Assembly (NCBI RefSeq): GCF_000337175.1 | Contig: NZ_AOIJ01000087.1 | Span: 1 to 64,000, forward strand | DNA: 64,000 bases | Direction of reading: 5' to 3' | DNA from: Natrinema gari JCM 14663 | GTDB taxonomy: Archaea > Halobacteriota > Halobacteria > Halobacteriales > Natrialbaceae | Shown: positions 27,686 through 35,548 of the stretch, piece by piece | How positions within the stretch are numbered: position 1 is the stretch's first letter | How the letters are laid out: every line of letters begins with the position of its first letter | Program-made: the position numbers and the translations under genes | The notes under the pieces: generated by a model | Database searches by the model: none | Seen by the model: the letters and a program-made list of their open reading frames with translations, nothing else | Told to the model about the DNA's origin: nothing

Positions 27686-28165
27686 TTAGGAGAGGTCCTC
27701 GACTGCGGCCTCGACCTCGTCGTAGTCGGGTTCGACGCCGGGATCGTCGCTGACCCAGGAATAGGCGACATCGCCGTCGCCGTCGATGACGAACACCGAA
27801 CGCTTGGCGACGCCGTGGACGCCCAGGTCGGTGAAGTCCATCGAGAGCCCGTAGTCGTCGACGATGTCCTTGTTGTAGTCGCTGATGAGGCCGAACTCGA
27901 GGTCGTTCTGTTCGCGGAACTCGTTTAGCGTAAACGGCGAGTCGCGGCTGACCCCGTAGACGGCGGCGTCGAGGTCGTTGAACGCGGCGAGTCGGTCCTG
28001 GAACGTACACATTTCGGTCGTACAGACACCGGTAAAGGCGCCGGGGAAGAACGCGAGGACGACCGGTGCCTCGTCCGCGAGGCGCTCGGACAGCGTAAAC
28101 TCCTCGATGTCGCCGTTTGCGAGCGGTGCGGTGAAGTCTGGTGCGGCATCTCCGGTTGCTACCAT
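27686..28165 (-). CDS. Peroxiredoxin (AhpC/TSA family, Bcp-like)
   Basis: A 159-aa thiol peroxidase reducing hydrogen peroxide and organic hydroperoxides. The thioredoxin fold begins AAPDFTAPLANGDIEEF. The active site is PGAFTGVCTTEMCTFQDR, with the peroxidatic Cys in the GVCT position and a second Cys five residues later that could be the resolving residue. The catalytic Arg is probably in GVAKRSVFVIDGDGDVAYSW. It complements KatG in this window for oxidative defence, but the two genes are not linked. The ATG at 28165 starts directly before the fold. Confidence 0.93.
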   Translation of the reverse strand: MVATGDAAPDFTAPLANGDIEEFTLSERLADEAPVVLAFFPGAFTGVCTTEMCTFQDRLAAFNDLDAAVYGVSRDSPFTLNEFREQNDLEFGLISDYNKDIVDDYGLSMDFTDLGVHGVAKRSVFVIDGDGDVAYSWVSDDPGVEPDYDEVEAAVEDLS

Positions 28166-28412
28166 CGTCTCGGTATTGCGTGTAACGCCGAAAGACAGTT
28201 TCGTTATTGGAAGCGACGGAGCCGAACGCGCATCGGTGATGGCTCCCTCGAGACGGCCGTCGGCGACGACCGCGCGGGCGCGAGATACGCCAGTCGGCGG
28301 GGTAAAATCAGGGGTTGCCGCCGGATAGCAAACAGTTCGCCGTCCATCTTGACGAATTTCCTCCGCAAACGGACTGTCGCGGCCGCTTGCTTACCTTAGT
28401 GGTCCAAAAAGG

Positions 28413-28419
28413 TTATAAT
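28413..28419 (+). promoter_or_regulatory. TATA box of tatA
   Basis: TTATAAT lies about 30 nt upstream of the ATG at 28446. It stands out in an otherwise GC-rich stretch and supports the use of this internal ATG rather than the in-frame codon at 28419, which lies inside the TATA box. Confidence 0.55.
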
Positions 28420-28445
28420 TGCCAGCGGATAAGCCACGTATAGAG

Positions 28446-28772
28446 ATGGTAGCCGAAACCGCACCGCTGTTCATCCCCGGCGGAATGGGGCCTCCCGAGC
28501 TCGCGATCATTCTCATCATCGCGATTTTGCTCTTCGGGGCCAACAAGATCCCAAAACTGGCACGCTCGACCGGCGAGGCCATGGGTGAGTTCCAGAAGGG
28601 GCGCGAGAAAGTCGAATCGGAACTCGAGGAAATGCGCGACGGAAGCGGCAACGTCAGCGAGAGTAACCGCGAGAACGACGAGGAGTTCGTCGACACGGAA
28701 CCCGTCACCACCGAAGAGGAGACGAGCACCGAGACCGGAACCGAAACCGGAACTGAAACGGAAACCAACTAA
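28446..28772 (+). CDS. tatA: Sec-independent protein translocase TatA/E family protein
   Basis: A 108-aa component of the twin-arginine translocase, which exports folded proteins. Most haloarchaeal secretion uses this route. The N-terminal hydrophobic segment PPELAIILIIAILLFGANKI is followed by the conserved FG-x-x-K-hinge (LFGANKIPKLARSTGEAMGEF), an amphipathic helix and an acidic, Thr/Glu-rich C-terminal tail (EEETSTETGTETGTETETN) that is short-repeat in character. The start is fixed by the TATA box. The gene is monocistronic or linked with the tRNA that begins 15 bp after the stop. No tatC is in the window. Confidence 0.93.
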   Translation: MVAETAPLFIPGGMGPPELAIILIIAILLFGANKIPKLARSTGEAMGEFQKGREKVESELEEMRDGSGNVSESNRENDEEFVDTEPVTTEEETSTETGTETGTETETN

Positions 28773-28773
28773 G

Positions 28774-28781
28774 TTCTTTTT
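28774..28781 (+). terminator. T-rich stretch after tatA
   Basis: TTCTTTTT directly follows the tatA stop and precedes the tRNA by 6 bp. Oligo-T tracts act as archaeal transcription terminators, so this may limit read-through into the tRNA. Confidence 0.4.
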
Positions 28782-28787
28782 GCGGCG

Positions 28788-28860
28788 GGGCGTGTGGCCT
28801 AGCGGACAGGGCAGGAGGTTCCTAACCTTCTGATCGTGGGTTCGAATCCCGCCACGCCCG
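28788..28860 (+). tRNA. tRNA-Arg(CCT)
   Basis: A complete cloverleaf is seen. The acceptor stem is GGGCGTG/CACGCCC with discriminator G at 28860. The D-arm is GCCT/GGGC, and the anticodon stem GGAGG/CCTTC with loop TTCCTAA gives anticodon CCT (codon AGG). The T-arm is GTGGG/CCCGC with loop TTCGAAT. CCA is not encoded. It has 73 nt and no intron. Its last 20 bp recur twice downstream. AGG is a minor arginine codon in GC-rich haloarchaea. Confidence 0.95.
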
Positions 28861-29077
28861 TTCTGCGAGGAGCGGACGCGACGAGCGAACGGGTCCGAAG
28901 TTCGAACCCTGCAAGTCGCAGCGCCAAGCGAAGCGAGGCGACCGTCTTGCTCCAGTTCGAATCCCGCCACGCCCGTTCTGGTTCGAACGAACGTGAGGAG
29001 CGAGCGGGCCCGGAGCTCGAATGAGAGAACGGCGAGCGACGCGAGGCGTTCGCGTGGTTCGAATCCCGCCACGCCCG
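28841..29077 (+). repeat. Triplicated tRNA-Arg 3' end in tandem
   Basis: TTCGAATCCCGCCACGCCCG occurs three times perfectly: 28841-28860 (the tRNA T-loop to discriminator), 28956-28975 and 29058-29077. The units are 115 and 102 bp long. The spacers are partly alike (GAGGAGCG, a CGAACGGGTCCGAAGTTCGAA-like block, AGCGA-GCGAGGCG), so whole units appear to have been duplicated and then diverged. The extra copies have no acceptor 5' half and are not tRNA genes. They resemble attachment-site scars left at a tRNA 3' end. Confidence 0.85.
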
Positions 29078-29285
29078 TGCAACGAGCCACGCCAACCGTC
29101 AACGTCCGCGAGGTGAGCCCCGTTCGGGACCGGCCGTCCGTCGTAACTCCACGGCTGTTTCGGGAACCGGTGAGGCGGACCCAGACCGGAACGATTCGGA
29201 CCGTGACCGACATCGCTGCCCCGAGCCGATCGTGCCACTCGAGAGTAATCGGCAAGCGACGAAAAGCGGCGCAGCGAACGGCCCG
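28861..29285. other. Gene-free region downstream of tRNA-Arg
   Basis: The first half (to 29077) is the tandem array of tRNA-end copies and spacers. The second half (29078-29285) has no recognisable gene, tRNA or integrase. Reading frames across it, such as the 280-codon frame on the minus strand, consist of translated tRNA-end repeats (GVAGFE, GRGGIRT) and are not real proteins. Confidence 0.6.
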
Positions 29286-30527
29286 TCAGTGGTCCGCGCT
29301 TCGTTCCCGGTTCGGATCGCCAAAGCGGGTCAGCGGCTCGAGTTCCTCCTCGGGGACGTCCTCGAAGGCGGCGCGGGCGATGACGCGGCGGTGGACCTCG
29401 TCGGCACCGTCGACGATGCGGAACTGGCGGACGGATTCGTAGAAGTCCGACAGGGGGAGGTCCTTCCCGATGCCGTTAGCACCGCAACACTGTATCGCGA
29501 GGTCGATGGCGTCCTGGGTGATGTTGGCGGTGAAGACCTTACACATCGAGACGGGGACGCGCGCCTCGTCGCCGGCGGCGATCCGGTCGGCGGCGTCGCG
29601 GATGCCGGTTCGGGCCATGTGGAGTTGCGTCTCGGCGTCGGCGATCCGGTGGCGTAGCGACTGCTTGTCCGACAGCGTCGAGTCGAAGCCGCGTCGGTCG
29701 CTGATGTAGGCCTTCGCGATGTCCAGCGACCGTTGGGCCATTCCGGAGTAGCGCATACAGTGGGTGAGCCGGGCGGGGCCGAGCCGTTCCTGTGCGTGGG
29801 TGAAGCCATCGTTCAGTTCGCCCAGCAGGTGTTCCTCGGGAACGCGGACGTTCTTATAGCGGATCTCGGCGTGGGACACGCCGAGATTACCACCGCCCAT
29901 GTGTGGGATGTCGCGGATGACTTCGACGCCGTCGGCGTCGGCGGGCACGAGAAAGAGCGAACAGGCCTCGTAGGGGTGGGCCTCGGGATCGGTTCGGGCG
30001 AGGACGATCAGGACATCGGCCTCGACGCCCTGTGTCGTCCACCACTTGTGGCCGTCAATGACCCATTCATCGCCATCTTTCTCGGCGGTCGTCCGGATCA
30101 TTTTCGGGTCCGAGCCCGCGCCCTGCATCGGCTCGGTCATCGAGAAGCCGGACTTGATCTCACCGGCAACCAGCGGCTCGAGATAGGTCTCTTTCTGCAA
30201 CTCGTCACCCGCTAACTCGAGCAGGTGCATGTTCCCCTCGTCGGGGGCGTCGACGCGCATGGCGACCTGTCCGAGGAGACTGCGGCCGGCTTCCTCGAAC
30301 GCGGGGAGCGAATCGCGGAAGCTCAATCCCATGCCCCCGTACTCGTCCGGGATCTGTGGGGCGTAGACGCCGTATTCGCGGGCCGCCTCGCGAAGGTCCG
30401 TGATGGTCCCGCTCGAGACGGCCATCCCCCCGGCTCGCTCGCGCTCGATCGGCAGGACGACCTCTTCCATCAAGTCGGCGGCACGGTCGGCGACCTCGCG
30501 GGCCTGGTCACTGTCATTGTAGCGCAT
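29286..30527 (-). CDS. Acyl-CoA dehydrogenase family protein (ACAD10/11-like)
   Basis: A 413-aa FAD-dependent acyl-CoA dehydrogenase, clearly different from the one at 3995-5140. Segments include YGVYAPQIPDEYGGMGLSFRD, the FAD/substrate region FSMTEPMQGAGSDPKMIRTTAEK, KWWTTQGVEADVLIVLARTD, and the C-terminal CCGANGIGKDLPLSDFYES. The segment VDGADEVHRRVIAR replaces the usual YEGTTEIQ motif and is typical of the ACAD10/ACAD11-like branch, where the catalytic base differs in position from medium-chain enzymes. An SDR oxidoreductase gene lies about 165 bp upstream on the same strand. The two may serve the same fatty-acid or branched-chain pathway, but this is inference. Confidence 0.93.
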   Translation of the reverse strand: MRYNDSDQAREVADRAADLMEEVVLPIERERAGGMAVSSGTITDLREAAREYGVYAPQIPDEYGGMGLSFRDSLPAFEEAGRSLLGQVAMRVDAPDEGNMHLLELAGDELQKETYLEPLVAGEIKSGFSMTEPMQGAGSDPKMIRTTAEKDGDEWVIDGHKWWTTQGVEADVLIVLARTDPEAHPYEACSLFLVPADADGVEVIRDIPHMGGGNLGVSHAEIRYKNVRVPEEHLLGELNDGFTHAQERLGPARLTHCMRYSGMAQRSLDIAKAYISDRRGFDSTLSDKQSLRHRIADAETQLHMARTGIRDAADRIAAGDEARVPVSMCKVFTANITQDAIDLAIQCCGANGIGKDLPLSDFYESVRQFRIVDGADEVHRRVIARAAFEDVPEEELEPLTRFGDPNRERSADH

Positions 30528-30691
30528 AGTGGGGCTACTCCCGAGCGACGGCTAAGCGTTCGGAGAACGCCCATGCAGTCGCAACTATCCCCGTAATTTT
30601 TGATGGTGAACAAACACGACCGAACCTGATCGGTGCAGGACGGCGTCTCGATCGGTGGAGAGCGGAGGGTCAATAGCGGTCGGAATTGGAC

Positions 30692-31459
30692 CTATCGTGC
30701 CGTCCATCCTCCGTCGGCCGCGAGGACGGAGCCGGTCACGTAGCTCGCGGCGTCGCTCGCGAGGAAAACGACGGGGCCGGCGATCTCCTCGGGGTCGGCG
30801 AACCGCTCGAGCGGGGTCCGGTCGATGATGGACCGACACAGCCGCTCGTCGTCCTCGAGGTCCGCGGTGAGTGCCGTCGAGACGTAGCCCGGCGCGACGG
30901 CGTTGACTCTGACCGCAGGTGCCCAGTCCAGCGACATGCTCTTCGTGAGGCCGACGAGTCCGTGCTTCGAGGCGACGTAGGGGTGTTGCCGCGGCAGGCC
31001 AACCAACCCGCCCACGCTCGCGACGTTGATGACCGACCCGCCGTCGCTCTCGAGGAGGTGGTCGGCGGCAGCGTGGGTGACTTCGTACGCGCCGTTTAAA
31101 TTGACGTCGAGCACCTGGTCGAGACTTTCGGTTTCGACCGTCTCCGGTCGGCCGAGCGCGTCGTCAGGGTTGAAACCAGCGTTGTTGACGACGATATCGA
31201 TGCCGCCGAACTCGTCGGTGGCGCTGTCGATGACGTCACTGACCGCGTCGCCGTCGGTCACGTCCGCGGGGACGGCGATCGCATCACCGCCGTCGTCTTC
31301 GATATCGGCGGCGACGGATTCGATTTCGGCCCTCGAGCGGGCGCTCGGAACGACTGCAGCCCCCGCGTTTGCCAGTTCCATCGCGATCGCGCGACCGATC
31401 CCGCGACCCCCGCCCGTTACCACTGCGACCCGCCCGTCGAGATCGAAGAGTTCACTCAT
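30692..31459 (-). CDS. Short-chain dehydrogenase/reductase (FabG-like)
   Basis: A 255-aa classical SDR. The NAD(P)-binding motif is TGGGRGIGRAIAMELANAGA near the N terminus. The NNAG motif is in IDIVVNNAGFNPDD, the catalytic Ser in VINVASVGGLVG, and the Tyr-x3-Lys in HPYVASKHGLVGLT. The C-terminal GPVVFLASDAASYVTGSVLAADGGW is the standard SDR end. It could be a 3-oxoacyl-thioester reductase or a dehydrogenase of another alcohol. The neighbouring acyl-CoA dehydrogenase suggests a fatty-acyl substrate, without proof. The start at 31459 fits the family length. Confidence 0.93.
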   Translation of the reverse strand: MSELFDLDGRVAVVTGGGRGIGRAIAMELANAGAAVVPSARSRAEIESVAADIEDDGGDAIAVPADVTDGDAVSDVIDSATDEFGGIDIVVNNAGFNPDDALGRPETVETESLDQVLDVNLNGAYEVTHAAADHLLESDGGSVINVASVGGLVGLPRQHPYVASKHGLVGLTKSMSLDWAPAVRVNAVAPGYVSTALTADLEDDERLCRSIIDRTPLERFADPEEIAGPVVFLASDAASYVTGSVLAADGGWTAR

Positions 31460-31525
31460 CGCTCCCCCGTTTCGTCGGTACGGATGTCAAGCTTTGCGCG
31501 CACTTCTCCTGCAATTTCGTGTCAA

Positions 31526-31645
31526 CTTTAAATTAATAACTCCCTTACGGGTAGACAAATCGATCGAAAACGAGCGGGCGCTGAGTTATCAGAAATGGTA
31601 ATCGGCGGATGAATTTTTTGAGGGGTGAACGTCAGGGTGGATGCA
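31526..31645 (+). promoter_or_regulatory. Leader and promoter of the pilus operon
   Basis: An AT-rich TTTAAATTAATAAC at 31526-31539 is the only strong TATA-like site before pilB and lies about 110 nt upstream of its ATG, so the operon probably has an untranslated leader of about 80 nt, unlike most genes here. GGGTGG at 31635-31640, 6 nt before the ATG, may serve as a ribosome-binding site. The run TTTTTTGAGG at 31615-31624 is also in the leader. Confidence 0.4.
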
Positions 31646-34600
31646 ATGGCTATTGACGAGGCCGACCAATCGGATGCTGGGGACTTTTCTGAGGGGGAGG
31701 CATCCGACCCTGCGTCGGAAGGCGAGCGGTCTCACGAAGCTGACCTGACGTCGAATTCGGCGGTCAGAGTTGGTACGTACACCTGGGAAGAGTTCATGAA
31801 CGAGTACGGGTACGGCGACGAAGTGGCCGACCTGTACCCCGACGACGGGACCGAGACGGACCAGCTCGGACTCGATACTGGCGACGATGTCGGCTCGAGC
31901 CCGAGCGGGGACGACTGGGACCGAGTGACGTTCGATCCGGAATCGTACCTCGGGTATCATCCCGACGACCTCGAAGAGCAGGTCCTGCCGACCGCCGGCG
32001 ACAGCGCTGCCACGCTCCGGTCGATCGTCGACGAGTACCTCGATCCGGAGACGACGCCGGTCGTCAAGGACATCTGGACCTGGGAACACTACAAGCGGGA
32101 GTACGGTCACGACGACGCATCGCCGCTGGACAAATCCGACGCGCTCGGCTTCGATCCCGAGACGTTAGAGGGGCGTCTCGCTGCCGCTAACGACGTTTCC
32201 CTGGAACTCGACGACGTCGTGGAAGAACGCACCGTCAACGTTCAGGAAGACCTCGACGAGGACGAGTTCTTCTCGACGGCTGGGGGGAACACGACCGTTT
32301 CCAACCGCTACGATCTCGAGAAGGCGGTCCCCTTCGAAAAGAAGTCCCACTTCCGGGAGGTCGAGCGCTACTGGGTGAACAAGCCCTACGCCTACGTCGT
32401 CATCTTCCACTCGGAGAAGGAAAACGAGAAGAAGTACTACATGATCGAGCCCTACCAGAACGAGATCGAGGCGGAACTCAAGGAGTTCCTCTCTGGGAAG
32501 CTCAGGAAGGCGATCAAGTACTCCGAGGACGGCATCAAGGAGAAGGCGACGGAGGGCGGTCGCCGAACGGTAATCGAAGACGAAACCAGACGGTTGCTGA
32601 AACGGTACGACCTCTTCGAAGCGACGTCCGGCAGCACGTCGGAAGGCGTCGTCGAGACGATTCGGGGCCTGCTCGACGATGACGAAGCGACCGTAGTCGA
32701 GGCCGAGGACACCGGGCCGAGCCAACTCGGCGGGATCGAGGCCCGACCCGAACCGGCCATCCTCGCGGACGATCCGGACACGCTGAGCGAGTATCAGGTC
32801 GAAAAGCTCCTGTACCTGCTGACGCGGGACTTCATCGGCTACGAGCGCATCGACGGGATCAAACACGACATCAACGTCGAAGACATCTCCGTCGACGGTT
32901 ACAACTCGCCGGTCTTCGTCTATCACTCCGAGTACGAACAGATCATCTCGAACATCTACCACGGCGAGGACGAACTGGACGACTTCGTCGTCAAACTCGC
33001 CCAGCGGTCGGGCAAAGGGATCAGCAAACGGCTCCCGCAGGTCGACGCGACGTTGCCCGACGGCTCGCGTGCCCAGCTCACCCTCGGTAAAGAGGTCTCC
33101 GATCACGGGACTAACTACACCATCCGTCAGTTCAAGGACGTCCCGTTCACCCCGATCGACCTCATCAACTGGAACACGTTCTCGCTCGACGAGATGGCGT
33201 TCCTCTGGCTCGCCATCGAGAACCACAAGAGCCTGATCTTCGCTGGCGGTACCGCATCCGGGAAGACGACATCACTGAACGCCGTCTCGCTGTTTATCCC
33301 CTCGAGCGCGAAGATCGTCTCCATCGAGGACACCCGCGAGGTCGAACTGCCACAGCGAAACTGGATCGCCAGCGTCACCCGTCCCTCGTTCTCCGACGAC
33401 GAACAGGGTGACGTCGACGAGTTCGACCTGCTCGAGGCCGCACTGCGCCAGCGCCCCGACTACATCGTGATGGGTGAGATCCGTGGTGAGGAGGGGCGAA
33501 CGCTCTTCCAGGTCATGTCGACGGGTCACACCACGTACACGACCTTCCACGCCGACTCCGTCGACGAGGTGCTCAAGCGGTTCACGACGGACCCGATCAA
33601 CGTCTCGAAGACGATGTTCACCGCGCTGGACCTGGTGTCGATCCAGACCCAGACCCGCGTCCAGGGGCGGAAGGTCCGCCGGAACAAGTCCCTGACCGAG
33701 ATCAACCACTACGAGGCCGAACACGACGAGATCAACGTTCAGGACGTTTACCAGTGGCAGGCCGAGACCGACGAGTTCCTCAAAATGGGGGACTCGAACA
33801 CCTTAGAGACGATTCAGTTCGACCGCGGGTGGAGTCGGGAGAAACTCGAGGACGAACTGTTCAAGCGGGAGGTCATCCTCGCGTACCTCATCAAAAACGG
33901 ACTGAACACGTACGCGCAAGTCGCCGCGACCGTACAGGCGTTTATCAACGATCCGGAAACGATCCTCACACTCATCGCGAACGGCCAACTCGAGGACAGT
34001 CTCGAGGACCTCCGGGAGATGGAGAGCGTCCTGATCGACGTCGATCCGGAGAAAGAGGAACTCGTTCCGCGACCCGACGCGACCAGCGAGACGTACAACC
34101 TTTCGACGGACATCTTGGAACGGGCCGAGGAGTCGCTGTTCGAGGAGTTCCGCGGTGAAGTTCCCAGCGGGCTCGCGAGTTCGCTCGGGGATGTCGAAGC
34201 CGAGAGCACGATCGAGGTCGACCGCGCCGACAGCGACGAGTTCGAGTTCGGCGGCGAGATCGACGAGACAGTCGACGAGGACGAGTGGGAACTCGGCGAC
34301 AGTTCGACCGCGTTCGCCATCGACGGCGACGACGGCGTCGGTGACGAGCCGGCGTGGCTGAGCGACGAGGCCGGGGCCGGCGTCGCTGCCGACGCCGATG
34401 CCGAAACGGCACTGGGGGAAGCCGACGAAAGCGCATCTGCCGGTGAACCGCCCGCAGCAAGTAGTACACCGGCGGAGACGACGGCCCAAGCCTCCTCGTC
34501 GAACGCGGCGGACGAGGCACCCGGCTCGAGCGACGGGACGGGATCGGCGGCGAGTGACTCGACGGTACTGCCGTCCGACGATGCCGATGACAGCGATCTG

Positions 34601-35548
34601 GGTGGCCTGTTCGACGATATGGGAGAGACGATCGACGGACTCGACGATTCGCAATCGGGACAGACGGCTGGCGGCCCCGAATCGACGGCGAGCGATCCCA
34701 CGGAGGCCGCAGGCATCGATTCGATGTTCCCGGACGGCGATCTCGATTCCATCTTCGATCCCGACTCCGAGGACCGCACGTCGACAGCTGCTTCCGGAGA
34801 TCAATCCGAAGCCGAGACGGATACGGCCTCGGATGACGACCCGGAGCCACCCACGATCGACCTCGGAACCGGGTCGACCGACTCGGATGCGGCGAGTTCC
34901 GATTCGCCTGCGGCGGATACGGCCTCGGATAACGAGCCGGAACCACCGACGATCGATCTCGGTACTGAGGCGACGGATTCGGAGACGGCGGGTTCCGACA
35001 CGCCTGCGGCGGATCCGGCCGCTGACGACGAGCCGGAACCACCGACGATCGCCCTCGATGACGGGGCGACGGATTCGGATGGCACTGAATCGAATTCGCC
35101 TGCGGCGGATGCAACGGAGCCGGATGGTTCACCTGCCGGTCGTCGGGACGACGGAACCGGCGATACGGACACAGGAAGCGACGCCCAGTCGGCGACATCC
35201 GAAGCCGAGAGCACTGACCCACCGACGATCGATATCGACGACGGAGGGGGCGACCCGTCGGCCGAGGACGCCGCCGATGACGAGCCGGTCGCCGGACGCG
35301 AACCGACGGCAGGCGAGCCGAAACCGGACTCGGGCGACGAAGCCGGCGATGATTCGATATTCGACGACGATTCGGAGTCGGTCTTCACCGACGATGAGAC
35401 CGAGACGGTCGACGATGACGGGTCACTGTTCGACGCCGACGGAAGCGACGACGAGTCGATTTTCAAAGGCGACGATGACGGGGACGCGGCGGACGGAAAC
35501 GACGGCATCTTCGACGCCGACGGAAGCGACGAGGAGACCGACTCATGA
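31646..35548 (+). CDS. Type IV pilus assembly ATPase (PilB/T2SS E family) with long acidic tail
   Basis: A 1300-aa secretion ATPase that powers assembly of pilus-like filaments. It has an acidic N-terminal region with two related modules (YTWEEFMNEYGYGDEVADLY and WTWEHYKREYGHDDASPL), then the N1 domain. The RecA-like core follows: Walker A GGTASGKTTSLNAV at about residues 528-541, the Asp box RPDYIVMGEIRGEEG, and the His box STGHTTYTTFHADSVDE. From about residue 830 to the end, roughly 470 residues are Asp/Glu/Ser/Thr/Ala-rich, with three exact-period 32-residue repeats and short FDADGSDDES motifs. The core family is usually 500-800 aa, so the tail is exceptional. The ATG at 31646 is preferred over GTG at 31625. 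Its stop overlaps the pilC start (ATGA). Confidence 0.93.
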   Translation: MAIDEADQSDAGDFSEGEASDPASEGERSHEADLTSNSAVRVGTYTWEEFMNEYGYGDEVADLYPDDGTETDQLGLDTGDDVGSSPSGDDWDRVTFDPESYLGYHPDDLEEQVLPTAGDSAATLRSIVDEYLDPETTPVVKDIWTWEHYKREYGHDDASPLDKSDALGFDPETLEGRLAAANDVSLELDDVVEERTVNVQEDLDEDEFFSTAGGNTTVSNRYDLEKAVPFEKKSHFREVERYWVNKPYAYVVIFHSEKENEKKYYMIEPYQNEIEAELKEFLSGKLRKAIKYSEDGIKEKATEGGRRTVIEDETRRLLKRYDLFEATSGSTSEGVVETIRGLLDDDEATVVEAEDTGPSQLGGIEARPEPAILADDPDTLSEYQVEKLLYLLTRDFIGYERIDGIKHDINVEDISVDGYNSPVFVYHSEYEQIISNIYHGEDELDDFVVKLAQRSGKGISKRLPQVDATLPDGSRAQLTLGKEVSDHGTNYTIRQFKDVPFTPIDLINWNTFSLDEMAFLWLAIENHKSLIFAGGTASGKTTSLNAVSLFIPSSAKIVSIEDTREVELPQRNWIASVTRPSFSDDEQGDVDEFDLLEAALRQRPDYIVMGEIRGEEGRTLFQVMSTGHTTYTTFHADSVDEVLKRFTTDPINVSKTMFTALDLVSIQTQTRVQGRKVRRNKSLTEINHYEAEHDEINVQDVYQWQAETDEFLKMGDSNTLETIQFDRGWSREKLEDELFKREVILAYLIKNGLNTYAQVAATVQAFINDPETILTLIANGQLEDSLEDLREMESVLIDVDPEKEELVPRPDATSETYNLSTDILERAEESLFEEFRGEVPSGLASSLGDVEAESTIEVDRADSDEFEFGGEIDETVDEDEWELGDSSTAFAIDGDDGVGDEPAWLSDEAGAGVAADADAETALGEADESASAGEPPAASSTPAETTAQASSSNAADEAPGSSDGTGSAASDSTVLPSDDADDSDLGGLFDDMGETIDGLDDSQSGQTAGGPESTASDPTEAAGIDSMFPDGDLDSIFDPDSEDRTSTAASGDQSEAETDTASDDDPEPPTIDLGTGSTDSDAASSDSPAADTASDNEPEPPTIDLGTEATDSETAGSDTPAADPAADDEPEPPTIALDDGATDSDGTESNSPAADATEPDGSPAGRRDDGTGDTDTGSDAQSATSEAESTDPPTIDIDDGGGDPSAEDAADDEPVAGREPTAGEPKPDSGDEAGDDSIFDDDSESVFTDDETETVDDDGSLFDADGSDDESIFKGDDDGDAADGNDGIFDADGSDEETDS
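34841..35128 (+). repeat. Three 96-bp tandem repeats in the PilB tail
   Basis: Units begin CCGGAGCCACCCACGATCGA at 34841 and CCGGAACCACCGACGATCGA-like at 34937 and 35033, giving an exact 96-bp (32-residue) period encoding PEPPTIDLGT followed by a Ser/Asp/Ala linker. A degraded fourth unit (DPPTIDIDDG) starts near 35217. The repeat keeps frame. Confidence 0.9.

Noticed and set aside
28413-29255. Minus-strand frames with GVAGFE/GRGGIRT/AWRDSN repeats downstream of the tRNA
   Set aside because: These are translations of the tRNA-Arg 3' end and its copies. Such GGIRT-like products are a known spurious annotation around tRNA genes.
32165-33226. Minus-strand frame of 353 codons opposite pilB
   Set aside because: It is antisense to the conserved PilB domain, lacks any recognisable motif and has no promoter.
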